From Nostocales cyanobacterium LEGE 12452 (GTDB taxonomy: Bacteria; Cyanobacteriota; Cyanobacteriia; Cyanobacteriales; Nostocaceae), in assembly GCA_015206945.1 (NCBI GenBank), contig JADEXV010000045.1:1-39055 (forward strand): a stretch of 39,055 bases of DNA, written 5' to 3'. A program made the position numbers and the translations under genes. Under the pieces are notes generated by a model, which was not told the DNA's origin, made no database searches, and worked only from the letters and a program-made list of their open reading frames with translations. Shown here one piece after another: positions 25,487 through 34,802 of the stretch (position 1 is its first letter; every line of letters begins with the position of its first letter).

Positions 25487-25960
25487 TTATGCATCTTGAG
25501 GATTCAGTTCTTTTAACTCGTCGGTAGTGTAAGTACCAATAGGAGTCCAAATTAGATACGGAAGGAGTAACAGCGCCGCCGTTAGAGAAATCGGCAAAAC
25601 GCAGATTGCGAGGACAACACCTGAAATCAAACCGATTAGCCCAAGAACTTCCCCAACTTTGAGGCTGCGAAACCTCAACATTGTAGGTATATAGGCAACG
25701 GTGATAATTTCCACCAACAGGTACAAAGCCATTAATAGCCAAGTAATTAGGCTTCCGGGATTTTTTTCCCAGACAATATAAGCTGAAGCTGCACCGCAAA
25801 TAAAAATCACAATCCAGATAATTGGAATCAACGGCTCAAAAACTAGCCAACGAGGGCGACTTAAGTTCGCAAACCATTTAACATCACGTGGTGTGATGAA
25901 GAAACTACCAAGGGCGACGAAAAAAGTTACAGCCCCAATTATTATCCAAGATGGAATCAT
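25487..25960 (-). CDS. tspO: TspO/MBR family protein, copy 1
   Basis: A 157-residue, five-span membrane protein. It has the family marks: WFANLSRPRWLVFEPLIPIIW near residue 28, FICGAASAYIVWE, and the late PYLIWTPIGTYTT. TspO proteins bind tetrapyrroles and cholesterol-like ligands and modulate stress and pigment responses. The ribosome site AGGAG precedes the ATG. It is about 60 percent identical by eye to the next gene upstream, so the pair is a tandem duplication. It ends 6 bp from the converging dipeptidase gene. Confidence 0.9.
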   Translation of the reverse strand: MIPSWIIIGAVTFFVALGSFFITPRDVKWFANLSRPRWLVFEPLIPIIWIVIFICGAASAYIVWEKNPGSLITWLLMALYLLVEIITVAYIPTMLRFRSLKVGEVLGLIGLISGVVLAICVLPISLTAALLLLPYLIWTPIGTYTTDELKELNPQDA

Positions 25961-26049
25961 AATGCACTCCTGCTTGTGTATTTTGTCAAGTCATACACTG
26001 CAAGTTTGACAATTTAGGCTAGATGTTTAATCATTCCCTGGTGCGAATC

Positions 26050-26523
26050 TTAGGCATCTTGAGGATTGAGAGCGATCATCTGCCAAGTGGTATAAGTACC
26101 AATGGGACTCCAGAGCAAATAAGGAACTAGTAATAGTGCTGCCCAACCAGAAAAACCTAAGACTGCAAGTATCAATAAAGCACAAATTATAAAACCTGTA
26201 CCACCGAGAATGGTGCCCACTTTCAGACTGCGAAGCTTAAACATTACAGGCGTATAGGCGATGGTAACTATTTCTACTAGCAGATATAAACCCATAATTA
26301 ACCAGGTTGAGGTGCTTCCTGGATCTTTTTCCCAGACAATATAAGCTGACCAAGCACCGCAAATAAATATTACAGTCCAAATAATTGGAATTGCGCCCTC
26401 AAAAGTTAGCCATCTTGGTCGTTGTAAACGCTTGAACCATTGGCGATCGCTAGGCGTAATCACGTTCGCGGCTAAAGCAACCAAGAAAGCCACGCCCCCA
26501 ATCACCATCCAAGATTTAATCAT
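26050..26523 (-). CDS. tspO: TspO/MBR family protein, copy 2
   Basis: A 157-residue five-span paralogue of the next gene, with WFKRLQRPRWLTFEGAIPII, FICGAWSAYIVWE and LLWSPIGTYTT. Both end NPQDA. Identity is highest in the spans and loops and lower near the N-terminus and in the fourth span. They are 89 bp apart on one strand and may be one operon, with this copy first. Different ligands or conditions for the two are possible but not shown by the sequence. Confidence 0.9.
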   Translation of the reverse strand: MIKSWMVIGGVAFLVALAANVITPSDRQWFKRLQRPRWLTFEGAIPIIWTVIFICGAWSAYIVWEKDPGSTSTWLIMGLYLLVEIVTIAYTPVMFKLRSLKVGTILGGTGFIICALLILAVLGFSGWAALLLVPYLLWSPIGTYTTWQMIALNPQDA

Positions 26524-27010
26524 GCCCGTTAGTCCTTTATAAGCGCTATTTATCGCTTAATATCACTCTTTATAGTGTGATTTTGTCAATTTAATTGCTA
26601 ATTACTCATCATCCCTGAGTTTGAAACCTTCACATCGTTTGGCAGGATTTTAAATTATAGGCATTGGGAATTGGGCATTGGGCATTGCTAACGCCTTAGA
26701 GGCATTGGCGTAGCCCGGCTATTTTTCCAGTTGCGATCGCTATATCGTGTCCTGTTTGGGATAATGTGGACATGAATGCTTGTTCTGTCACCCAAACAGA
26801 TTAACGGACTGAGGGAACTTGAAGACAACTTAACTCTGGAAAATCTGGCTTTATTTAGAAGTCCTTAAATCAACCATCCATCTTAGCGATCGCACTCAGT
26901 TGACAATGAAGGCTAGCCTTGCTCACGATTTGCTTTTATCATACTTCCCAGTGCTAGCCATTTGTTTGCGTAAGTGCAGCCCGCCGTAGGCATCGCTTTA
27001 TGCAATAACT
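26524..27010. other. Intergenic region with hairpin and repeats
   Basis: About 490 bp upstream of the TspO pair and downstream of crtR. It contains a TTGGGCATTGGGCATTG heptamer run (about 26660-26690) followed by AACGCCTTAGAGGCATTGGCG. CTGTTTGGG (26752-26760) can pair with CCCAAACAG (26791-26799) around a 30-base loop. A 30-codon frame at 26776-26868 (MLVLSPKQINGLRELEDN...) is open but too short to call. Confidence 0.45.
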
Positions 27011-27910
27011 CTATTCTTTTTGATGATGAAACCGAATTCCTAAAAAGATGTCGTAAACAAACTCAAAAAAGTCCTTTCTCTGCAACAATCCTGAAGTTTG
27101 ATAACATCCTTTTTCATCTAACAGGGGCTTCATCACATAGTATGCAGGTTGATAATTATACCAAGGAATAGAAGGCCACAAATGATGAATTAAGTGGTAA
27201 TTCTGTCCCATAATCAAGATATTGAGAATCGGGTTAGGATAGACGCGAGCATTTTTCCAGCGATCGCGCTCCGCAAAAGGACGATGGGGCAAATAGTCGA
27301 AAAATAATCCTAGTGCTATTCCCACCACAAAAGCTGGTATAAACCAAAAATTGAGGATGTAACCCAAAAAGTGGTACTGCACTGAGATATAAACAATTAC
27401 GCCGACAATTAAGCGGCTGATGAACCATTCTAATAGCTCATATTTACGCCACAGTTGCCGTTGAAAGAAAAACACCTCGTGGTACAAAAACCGTACTGCA
27501 ATCAGCCACAATGGCCCACCCGTAGAGACATAATGATCTGGGTCGTCTTTAGGATGATTAACATGCCCATGATGCTGTAGATGCACTCGCGTAAATACTG
27601 GAAAAGCAAAAGCTAGCATCAACGCACTGCCATGACCTAACATCGCATTCATCACTCGGTTGCGATGGGCAGATTGGTGACAGGCATCATGAATTACCGT
27701 TCCAGCACAATGCAAAGCAATAGTATTAACGCAAAAGCATAGCCAGTGGGGCCATTCCCAAAGCCAGTAACCAAAGTTGGATAACACCAGCATGGATACA
27801 GCTACAGAAAACAACAGCAGCGTCGGATTGAAATCACCAGGAGGCGCTAAAAATTCCTTGGGTGGGATTGTCAGTGGCTTTTGTGCCTCCGATGCGATCA
27901 TCTCTAACAT
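27011..27910 (-). CDS. crtR: Beta-carotene hydroxylase CrtR
   Basis: A 299-residue di-iron membrane hydroxylase of the fatty acid desaturase superfamily. It adds hydroxyl groups to the rings of beta-carotene or deoxymyxol to make zeaxanthin or myxol derivatives. The three histidine boxes are present: HDACHQSAH, HLQHHGHVNHP and YHLIHHLWP. Several hydrophobic spans separate them. The closest families are CrtR and the CrtW ketolase; the full-length pattern fits CrtR better. Either ATG (27910 or 27901) could be used, since AAGGAG lies 3 or 12 bases upstream. It lies upstream of the TspO pair on the same strand. Confidence 0.87.
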   Translation of the reverse strand: MLEMIASEAQKPLTIPPKEFLAPPGDFNPTLLLFSVAVSMLVLSNFGYWLWEWPHWLCFCVNTIALHCAGTVIHDACHQSAHRNRVMNAMLGHGSALMLAFAFPVFTRVHLQHHGHVNHPKDDPDHYVSTGGPLWLIAVRFLYHEVFFFQRQLWRKYELLEWFISRLIVGVIVYISVQYHFLGYILNFWFIPAFVVGIALGLFFDYLPHRPFAERDRWKNARVYPNPILNILIMGQNYHLIHHLWPSIPWYNYQPAYYVMKPLLDEKGCYQTSGLLQRKDFFEFVYDIFLGIRFHHQKE

Positions 27911-28190
27911 TGACTCCTTCTTGAGCAGACATTACGAATATACGATAAATATTATTGAATGATAAAGTTTTGCAAATTTTTGTATAGCAAGATTTATCCA
28001 CAGCTTTGAATATCAGCAGATGAATAACGCTATGATTCCAGACGAAGCCTAGTCTTTGCTGATAAGTGGGATATGACAATCGGCAAGAAGTTAATCGAAT
28101 AAACTCCTTCGTTGGGAGGATGGATACAAGATTGATGTACTATATCTAGTCTATCCCACAGCCCCCACTCTCCCATAAACCCTCATCTAA

Positions 28191-28216
28191 CTGCTTATAT
28201 CTTATTGATATAGCAG
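28191..28216 (+). promoter_or_regulatory. Hairpin in the pyk leader
   Basis: CTGCTTATATC pairs with GATATAGCAG around TTATT, with one bulged T, about 66 bp before the pyk ATG. It may be part of the 5' leader or an operator. Weak evidence. Confidence 0.3.
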
Positions 28217-28282
28217 TGACTGAAAAGGAGATGCCACTTAAGTTACGATGACTTCCCAGATAGCTCCCTAACTTCAGCCCCT

Positions 28283-30052
28283 ATGCAATTACGAGATTCT
28301 CTGCGCCGGACAAAAATTGTCGCTACTATTGGCCCCGCCACTAGCAGCCCTGAAATGCTCAAGGCGATTATTGAAGCGGGAGCCACGACGCTGCGGCTAA
28401 ACTTCTCCCACGGAACTCATGCCGACCATCAGCGTAGTATTCGCTTAATTCGGCAAACCGCTTTTGAATTAAATCAGCCAGTAGCTATTCTCCAGGACTT
28501 GCAGGGCCCAAAAATTCGCTTGGGGAAGTTTGACAACGGGTCTATAGTTTTAGCAAAAGGCGATCGCTTCACCTTGACAAATCGTCCGGTGGTAGGTACT
28601 CAGGAAATTAGCTGTGTTACCTACGATTATTTAGCCGAAGAAGTCCCAGTCGGGGCAAAAATCCTCCTCGATGATGGACGAGTAGAAATGCTCGTAGAGG
28701 AGATTAATCGGGACAAAGGTGATTTGCATTGTCGCGTCACCGTGCCTGGTAAACTTTCTAACAATAAAGGCGTAAACTTTCCCGGCGTTTACCTGTCCAT
28801 TAAGGCAATGACCGACAAAGACCGAGAGGATCTAATGTTTGGTCTAGATCAGGGTGTCGATTGGGTGGCACTTTCCTTTGTCCGCAATCCCCAGGACATG
28901 ATCGAAATTAAAGAATTAATTTCTAGTACAGGCAAGCAAGTACCAGTGATTGCCAAAATTGAAAAGCACGAGGCCATTGAACAAATGGAAGCTGTTCTGG
29001 CTTTGTGTGATGGCGTGATGGTTGCCAGAGGCGACTTAGGGGTAGAATTGCCAGCGGAAGATGTTCCGGTACTCCAAAAACGGTTAATTGCCACAGCAAA
29101 TCGCTTGGGGATTCCCATCATCACTGCTACTCAGATGTTAGACAGCATGGTGAGCAATCCCCGTCCCACCCGCGCTGAAGTATCGGATGTGGCAAATGCG
29201 ATTTTAGACGGCACAGACGCGGTGATGCTCTCCAACGAAACCGCTGTGGGTAGCTTCCCTGTAGAAGCAGTGGCGACGATGGCACGAATTGCCGAACGTA
29301 TGGAGCAGGAAGAAGCCCAGCACCTAAACCTACGTTCTGTGAGAGATGCCCGACGCTCCATTCCCAATGCGATTAGTCAAGCTGTCGGTCAAATTGCCGA
29401 ACAACTAGGTGCAGCTGCAATCATGACCCTAACGCAAACGGGGGCAACAGCTCGCAATGTCTCTAAGTTCCGTCCTCACACACCAATTTTGGCAGTGACA
29501 CCCCATGTAAATGTGGCGCGGCAGCTACAGATGGTGTGGGGAGTCAAACCGCTGTTGGTGCTAGGATTACCTTCCACTGGTCAGACATTTCAGGCTGCGA
29601 TTAACGTGGCTCAGGAACTTCAGTTACTGTCCCAGGGAGATTTAGTAGTGATGACTGCTGGTACACTCCAGGGTATTTCTGGCTCTACAGATTTGATTAA
29701 GGTAGAGGTGGTGACGGCAGTACTAGGTCACGGAATTGGACTAGGACAAGGTTCAGTAAGTGGTCGCGCACGGGTGGCCAATACTGGTATGGATGTGAGT
29801 AACTTTAATCCTGGAGACATATTAGTTGCACCCCGCACTAGTGCTGATTTTGTGGAAGCAATTCGGAAAGCTGCTGGGATTATTACCGAAGATGAAAGTC
29901 TTACAAGTCACGCAGCAGTCATTGGGTTGCGTCTCGGTGTGCCAGTCATTGTCGGCGTGAAGCAGGCAACGCAGGCGATTCGGGATGGAGCGATTATAAC
30001 GCTGGATCTGCAACGGGGTTTGATTTACTCTGGGGCGGTGAGAACGGCTTAG
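28283..30052 (+). CDS. pyk: Pyruvate kinase with C-terminal phosphohistidine domain
   Basis: A 589-residue enzyme that makes pyruvate and ATP from phosphoenolpyruvate and ADP. It has the starting KIVATIGPAT, RLNFSHG, DLQGPKIR, the catalytic Lys region IAKIEKHEAI, MVARGDLGVELP and the TATQMLDSM helix. The last 90 residues form a PEP-utiliser swivelling domain with the phosphohistidine motif TSHAAV (His near residue 542), found in long pyruvate kinases such as those of Bacillus and cyanobacteria. It is monocistronic, with a hairpin repeat just beyond the stop. Nostoc may have a second pyk; which one this is cannot be told. Confidence 0.96.
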   Translation: MQLRDSLRRTKIVATIGPATSSPEMLKAIIEAGATTLRLNFSHGTHADHQRSIRLIRQTAFELNQPVAILQDLQGPKIRLGKFDNGSIVLAKGDRFTLTNRPVVGTQEISCVTYDYLAEEVPVGAKILLDDGRVEMLVEEINRDKGDLHCRVTVPGKLSNNKGVNFPGVYLSIKAMTDKDREDLMFGLDQGVDWVALSFVRNPQDMIEIKELISSTGKQVPVIAKIEKHEAIEQMEAVLALCDGVMVARGDLGVELPAEDVPVLQKRLIATANRLGIPIITATQMLDSMVSNPRPTRAEVSDVANAILDGTDAVMLSNETAVGSFPVEAVATMARIAERMEQEEAQHLNLRSVRDARRSIPNAISQAVGQIAEQLGAAAIMTLTQTGATARNVSKFRPHTPILAVTPHVNVARQLQMVWGVKPLLVLGLPSTGQTFQAAINVAQELQLLSQGDLVVMTAGTLQGISGSTDLIKVEVVTAVLGHGIGLGQGSVSGRARVANTGMDVSNFNPGDILVAPRTSADFVEAIRKAAGIITEDESLTSHAAVIGLRLGVPVIVGVKQATQAIRDGAIITLDLQRGLIYSGAVRTA

Positions 30053-30054
30053 AA

Positions 30055-30205
30055 GCAGGGGAGCAGGGGAGCAGGGGAGCACAGGGGAGCAGGGGAGCAG
30101 AGGAGTTGTAGTAAGTTTTATCCCCTCTGCCCGTCTGCCCCTCTGCCTCTTGTGCCCAATGCCCACTTGCCCTGAGCGTTCGCGTAGCGTCTCGCAGAGA
30201 AGGGA
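30055..30205. repeat. Composite hairpin repeat element, copy C, with adjoining palindrome
   Basis: GCAGGGGAGCAGGGGAGCAG repeats, then CCCCTCTGCCCGTCTGCCCC and GCCTCTTGTGCCCAATGCCCAC (ending at 30166), followed by CCTGAGCGTTCGCGTAGCGTCTCGCAGAGAAGGG. The halves can form a long stem. It lies three bases after the pyk stop and may serve as terminator for both converging genes. Confidence 0.75.
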
Positions 30206-30220
30206 TGCCCAATCCCTTTA

Positions 30221-32002
30221 TCAAACAGTGGCGATCGCAGTCCCAAGCCATCCAGCAAAGTTTTGTTGCTGTTTGGAGTTAGGATGCTCAACAGGCTTTA
30301 CTTGATATCGAGTGGGATGTGGTGATACGAGGGTGATGGTATAGGTACGCAGTTCGTCTTGGTGGAAAACTGCGACTTGGATGGTATCGTTGGGTTGATA
30401 ATCTTTCAGGCGATCGCTTAAGCCACCCGCAGCTACCTTTATTCCATCAATTGCTAACAACTCATCACCTGCATCAATTCCCCCTACTTGTGCAGGTGAA
30501 CCAGTCTCCACAAACTTAACGATCTCCCGCCCATTCTCTGTATTTATTCTTACGCCCAGGTAAGGTTCTTCCTGCTGATCGGCTACCAACTGTAAGCCAA
30601 AGGGTTCTAAATACTGATTGAAAGGCAAATCCTCAGTACTATCAATGTAGCGTTTAAAGAAATCAGCCAAATCGATTCCGGCAACAGATTCGATCACTTC
30701 CTGTAACTGTTCTGGGGTATAGCCGATTTCATCTTGCCCAAATTGCTGCCACATTTTCAGCATCACATCATCAAGGGAGCGCTGATTGTTGTGAGTAGAG
30801 CGAATCAGCAAATCCAGCAACAACGATACCATTTCTCCTTTTAAATAGTAGGAAATTTGGGAATTACCGCTATTGGCATCTGGGCGATAGAGTTTAATCC
30901 AAGCATCAAAACTCGACTCAGAAACGGGTTGTACCTTGCGCCCCGGTGTTGTTTCATATCTGGTAATTTCCTTACCCAAGTTATTCAAATATGACTTAAC
31001 ATCATAAATTCCTGCCCGCAAAGGAATTAACAAGTCATAGTAACTAGTAGTACCCTCACAAAACCACAATGATGGTGTGTAGTTTTCTTGATCGTAATCA
31101 AAAACCTCTAATGCTTTTGGGCGAATTCGCTTGACATTCCACAAGTGAAAGAACTCGTGTGCAACTAATTGCAGAAAGCGATCGTATTTTTCCTGAGCGC
31201 GAAACCCAAAACGCTGGTAAATTAAGGAGCAAGAGTCTTTATGCTCTAAACCGCCAAAAGCTTGGCTAAATAAATGTAGCAGAAACACATATCGTTCATA
31301 AGGCAAACCGCCGAACATCTGCGCTTCTACCTGAATAATTTTTTGAATATCAGCAATCAACTGCTGAACTTGGTAATTACCTTGCCCCCAGATTGCCAAT
31401 TCATGGGGTTTTCCTAATACCTCAAATTTATACAATTGGTGGCTACCAATCTCAAAGGGAGTATCCACCAGAGTATCAAAATCGCCAGCTAAAAAAGTAT
31501 TCGTTTCTTCACTAACGGGTGGTAAGGCGGTAGTTACCTGCCATTCCGGCTGTGGTGGTACGATGGTGACGCGAATGGGTTGCTTATCCCAGCCAGGTAT
31601 TCTAAAAAATAGTGCTGCACCGTTAAAATAACCGTGGGTGCTATCTAAGTGATTTGTTCGTACCGATAGCTCATTGGCAAAAATGCGGTAACGTACAGTT
31701 AATTCTGAAATACCTATTTTCTCTATCTGCCAATGATTTTTACCGATTTTACGCCAGGGTAAAGGCTTATTCTCTGCAAAAGCCTCAAAATCCTGTAAAT
31801 TCTTGGCATATTCCCGGACTAAATAGGAACCAGGTGTCCACACTGGCAGTTTTAAATCGAGAATTGGTGAGGAATAATCAACAAGGTGTAAAGTAACCTC
31901 AAACAGATGGGTTTCTGGTTGGGACATTGCCACCAGGTAATGAATCGTTGGCTCAGTTTCTTGGGCGTAGGCGTTGGGGCGAGTTGCTGTTGCTTCAGTC
32001 AT
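30221..32002 (-). CDS. M61 family glycyl aminopeptidase-like protein with PDZ domain
   Basis: About 593 residues from MTEATATRPNAYAQ; the frame is open eight codons further. It has an N-terminal beta-rich region (YLVAMSQPETHLFEVTLHLV), then the gluzincin domain with HEFFH at residues about 282-286 and a downstream Glu in FCEGTTSYYD. Near the C-terminus is a PDZ domain (YLGVRINTENGREIVKFVET, then GIDAGDELLAIDGIKV). M61 enzymes cleave N-terminal Gly or Ala. There is no signal peptide, so it is likely cytosolic. Single gene. Confidence 0.9.
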   Translation of the reverse strand: MTEATATRPNAYAQETEPTIHYLVAMSQPETHLFEVTLHLVDYSSPILDLKLPVWTPGSYLVREYAKNLQDFEAFAENKPLPWRKIGKNHWQIEKIGISELTVRYRIFANELSVRTNHLDSTHGYFNGAALFFRIPGWDKQPIRVTIVPPQPEWQVTTALPPVSEETNTFLAGDFDTLVDTPFEIGSHQLYKFEVLGKPHELAIWGQGNYQVQQLIADIQKIIQVEAQMFGGLPYERYVFLLHLFSQAFGGLEHKDSCSLIYQRFGFRAQEKYDRFLQLVAHEFFHLWNVKRIRPKALEVFDYDQENYTPSLWFCEGTTSYYDLLIPLRAGIYDVKSYLNNLGKEITRYETTPGRKVQPVSESSFDAWIKLYRPDANSGNSQISYYLKGEMVSLLLDLLIRSTHNNQRSLDDVMLKMWQQFGQDEIGYTPEQLQEVIESVAGIDLADFFKRYIDSTEDLPFNQYLEPFGLQLVADQQEEPYLGVRINTENGREIVKFVETGSPAQVGGIDAGDELLAIDGIKVAAGGLSDRLKDYQPNDTIQVAVFHQDELRTYTITLVSPHPTRYQVKPVEHPNSKQQQNFAGWLGTAIATV

Positions 32003-32170
32003 TTTGTGTACTGAGTTAATAATCAATGGGTAATTTTCCCCATCATGACAAATTTGTTTTTAACATCGCACACAAACCGTCTTTCATTCGTCATCATCCT
32101 AAGTCTCTGGCGTTAAACTTACCAAGAAGCAGACTACGCAGAGCATCTCATAGAGAATCGGATAAAAAAA

Positions 32171-32854
32171 TCACACTTTGCCAGCCAAGTTCATCAACTG
32201 TTTGAAGTTCACAAGATAAGTGATGTTGTTGGCGCTATCAATTTTGATCCACCCTTTTTCATGCAGCTTTTCCATGATTTTGGTGGTTTCTTCAACGCCG
32301 ATTTCTGTTACCTCTGCTAAATCTTTAAAGGGAATGTTAAAAATTTCTCTTCCTAAGTCTGATTCTTGACCATAGCTTTCACCCAAAGTCACTAGAGTAT
32401 GAGCGAGTTTAACTGCTGGTGGTGAAGACCGCATTTGCAAGCGCACGTTAATTTGCCGCAATCGCCGCACCATCAGTTGCAACATGCGGTGATGTAACTG
32501 CGGGTCTTTAAACAATATTTGAATAAACCGCTCTCTGGAGATACTAAGCAACTTCACGGGTGAAAGGGCAATGACATCGGTTGAACGTGGAGATTCATCC
32601 AAAATTGCCATTTCTCCAAAAAAATCACCACGACCAAAAATTGCCAGAGCTACTGAATCTTCCCCGACGGTACGCCGGACTTTGACCCAACCAGAAACCA
32701 CAAAGTAAACGGCGTTACCCCAGGCATCTTCCATTACAACGGCTCGCCCAGATGGGTATTCATGTTCAATTGCAACGTTGAGTAGCCATTCCAAAGTCTG
32801 TGGATTGGCTGTACTCATTAAGGGGAAAAGTTCACTAAAAACCTCAGTTAACAT
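32171..32854 (-). CDS. Crp/Fnr family transcription regulator
   Basis: A 227-residue regulator. The N-terminal cyclic-nucleotide-binding-like domain includes GRGDFFGEMAILDESPRSTD, which has the Gly-Glu and Arg-Ser/Thr positions that bind the phosphate in cAMP receptors. A dimerisation helix follows (MLQLMVRRLRQINVRLQM). The C-terminal HTH is FKDLAEVTEIGVEETTKIME. There are no cysteines for an Fe-S cluster, so it is not Fnr. It may answer cAMP or another ligand, but the target genes are unknown. The gene stands alone. Confidence 0.9.
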   Translation of the reverse strand: MLTEVFSELFPLMSTANPQTLEWLLNVAIEHEYPSGRAVVMEDAWGNAVYFVVSGWVKVRRTVGEDSVALAIFGRGDFFGEMAILDESPRSTDVIALSPVKLLSISRERFIQILFKDPQLHHRMLQLMVRRLRQINVRLQMRSSPPAVKLAHTLVTLGESYGQESDLGREIFNIPFKDLAEVTEIGVEETTKIMEKLHEKGWIKIDSANNITYLVNFKQLMNLAGKV

Positions 32855-33043
32855 GAAATATTTGCAACAATAGGATTTAAGAGTGGGTAACTAACTTTGC
32901 TACTATTAAGTTTATTTAAACCGTAATCTTACCCAGAAGACGATCGCAAAATTTGTATTTATTTGGAGATGAATCCTAAGCTTTATTCAGTCTAGAATTC
33001 CATTACAACATAACAATTATGTATGCTAACGAAATCAGCGTTT

Positions 33044-34312
33044 TCACCTACTGACTGATGATTTACTCTTTGTTGGTGGATTGTTATCTAGTGCCAGTAT
33101 TTTGATCTGTTGGTCTAAATTTTTCACTAATTGATTCAAGGTAACTAAAGCCTCTAATTGCTGAGAATCAAGGCTAGGATTCAGTAAAAGTCGTTCTTGT
33201 AGTTCATATAACTTAATGCTTAGTTGCTGAGAAATTCCTAAAGCATCGCGGCTTAGACGTGTTAACTGCTGTTGTTGATAGAATTTTAATGCTGCTCCCC
33301 GCAATACTTGGAGTGTTGCCTCTTCGCCGTAGATTCCCGGCATAACTCGCAAGCGCAACAGTAAGCGATTTTTTTGATATACGTATTCCTTTTCTACTTG
33401 TTTTGGTTCTGCAAGCGTGGTTACAGGCAGGGAAGCAAACCGCTTTAGTTCATTCAGTACTCCTTGAAAAACTGAGAGCGGCAGTTTGTCTAATACAGAC
33501 TGCAAAACTCCATTGTCGCTCCACAGTATTCTGCCTTCGTAAGCTTGTCTTTCTAAGTACAGCCGACCAATTCCCCCAGCCAAGATTCGCCCTAGTAATT
33601 CTTCTAGTAATTTTTTTGGCGGTAGTGTTGTTAACAACTCAATCGGACTCAGTAGTTCGGAAGCTTGTGTGGGAAAAATAGGTAAATTGTTTGATGATGT
33701 GGTTTCAGAATTCTCTTCCGCTTGAGTTATGGAAATAGGGGTGAAGAACGTCGTAGTTTGAGATGATTGGTCTAGCTCTGGGATCGGAGGCAAGTCTACC
33801 CGCTGTCCAGAATTTTGACGCTTTTGTGTCTGAAACAGCATCAATACTGGTTGTTGATTAGATTCCGAGTCGGCATCTAGGGAAGGACTAGGTGTGTCAG
33901 CAATCATAGCTGGACTATTTGTTGGGGGAAAGTCCACTGTTGACTGATGCACTTGTTGGGCATCTAGCTGAGATGTATTCTTATGGTTGAGGTAGGCTGA
34001 TAGTATTCTGCGGTGAGCATCAGCTGCGATCGCCTCAATCACCATTGTGCAATTGATAGAAGATAAAATGCGACCAACGTAATCTAGAGCTTCGCTCTCT
34101 TGTGGATGAACCATGCCTAGCAAGAGGTTTTTATCTTCTAATCCAAAGGGCAAAATTTGGTGGTAGAGGCAAGCTTCAAAGGACAAAAGATGATCGATTA
34201 GGTGGAATATTTGTTCGCGATCGCCTTTTTCCTCCCACTTAGTTTGAGCGGCAGTTAGCATTTGCTGTCCATTTGCTGCTGTATCATTTAGTTCGCCCTT
34301 TGAAGACAACAT
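33044..34312 (-). CDS. PilB/GspE N-domain protein lacking the ATPase motor
   Basis: A 422-residue protein. Residues about 35-115 look like the MshEN/GspE N-terminal domain (ILPFGLEDKNLLLGMVHPQE, YVGRILSSINCTMVIEAIAA). The middle is a Ser/Thr/Pro-rich linker. Residues about 225-355 resemble the N2 domain of secretion ATPases (LLEELLGRILAGGIGRLYLE, GRILWSDNGVLQSVLDKLPL). No Walker A, Walker B or catalytic motif follows, only a coiled-coil-like end (SIKLYELQERLLLN). So it may be a regulator or decoy of type IV pilus motors. The fold assignment is mine; function is inferred. Confidence 0.6.
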   Translation of the reverse strand: MLSSKGELNDTAANGQQMLTAAQTKWEEKGDREQIFHLIDHLLSFEACLYHQILPFGLEDKNLLLGMVHPQESEALDYVGRILSSINCTMVIEAIAADAHRRILSAYLNHKNTSQLDAQQVHQSTVDFPPTNSPAMIADTPSPSLDADSESNQQPVLMLFQTQKRQNSGQRVDLPPIPELDQSSQTTTFFTPISITQAEENSETTSSNNLPIFPTQASELLSPIELLTTLPPKKLLEELLGRILAGGIGRLYLERQAYEGRILWSDNGVLQSVLDKLPLSVFQGVLNELKRFASLPVTTLAEPKQVEKEYVYQKNRLLLRLRVMPGIYGEEATLQVLRGAALKFYQQQQLTRLSRDALGISQQLSIKLYELQERLLLNPSLDSQQLEALVTLNQLVKNLDQQIKILALDNNPPTKSKSSVSR

Positions 34313-34802
34313 AGATTTGATTCGTTGGTGTTTACTTATATTTTGCCTCTATTTCAATAAGTAGTTAATAAAGATACTTTGTTAAATTGTTAAAATTTCA
34401 ATTATATATACTTAAGTAAATGTAAGTAGAAGATGAATTTTAGATTAGAGACTGGGAATAATACTGAGGATTGGGCAAAAGAGTGCTGTTAGCGGATAGC
34501 TAAGGTTGAGCCAGTGCTGAGTTTTGTTTATCTCCTTGTCTCCCCTGTTCCTCGGTTACTGAGCGATTTGCCTTGACTTGTGCCGAGCATCTCGGCTTAC
34601 TTCGACTACACCCTTCTCTACGAGAGGCTGCGCGTAGCTTGCTTCCCCGGACGGGTACAACTACGCTCTGTTACCACGCCAACGGCTACGCTTAGGACAA
34701 GCTCAGTACAAGTCACTTGATGGAACCGGAGCCGAGGTAGCGAAGTCGAAAGGAGCCGAAGGGCTACTCCCCACTCCCCCATGCTCAATTACCCACTACA
34801 GG
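34313..34802. other. Spacer built of dispersed repeats
   Basis: The first 130 bp are AT-rich and hold the promoter of the gene at 33044-34312. From about 34450 on it is a mosaic: heptamers, CTCGGTTACTGAGCG, CTTCTCTACGAGAGGCTGCGCGTAG (34611-34636), CGGCTACGCTTAGGACAAGCTCAGTACAAGTCAC, and a CCCCACTCCCCCATGCTC run. No gene is seen. Confidence 0.6.

Noticed and set aside
26776..26868. A 30-codon frame (MLVLSPKQINGLRELEDN...)
   Set aside because: Too short, without a clear ribosome site or known relative. It is mentioned only as part of the spacer.
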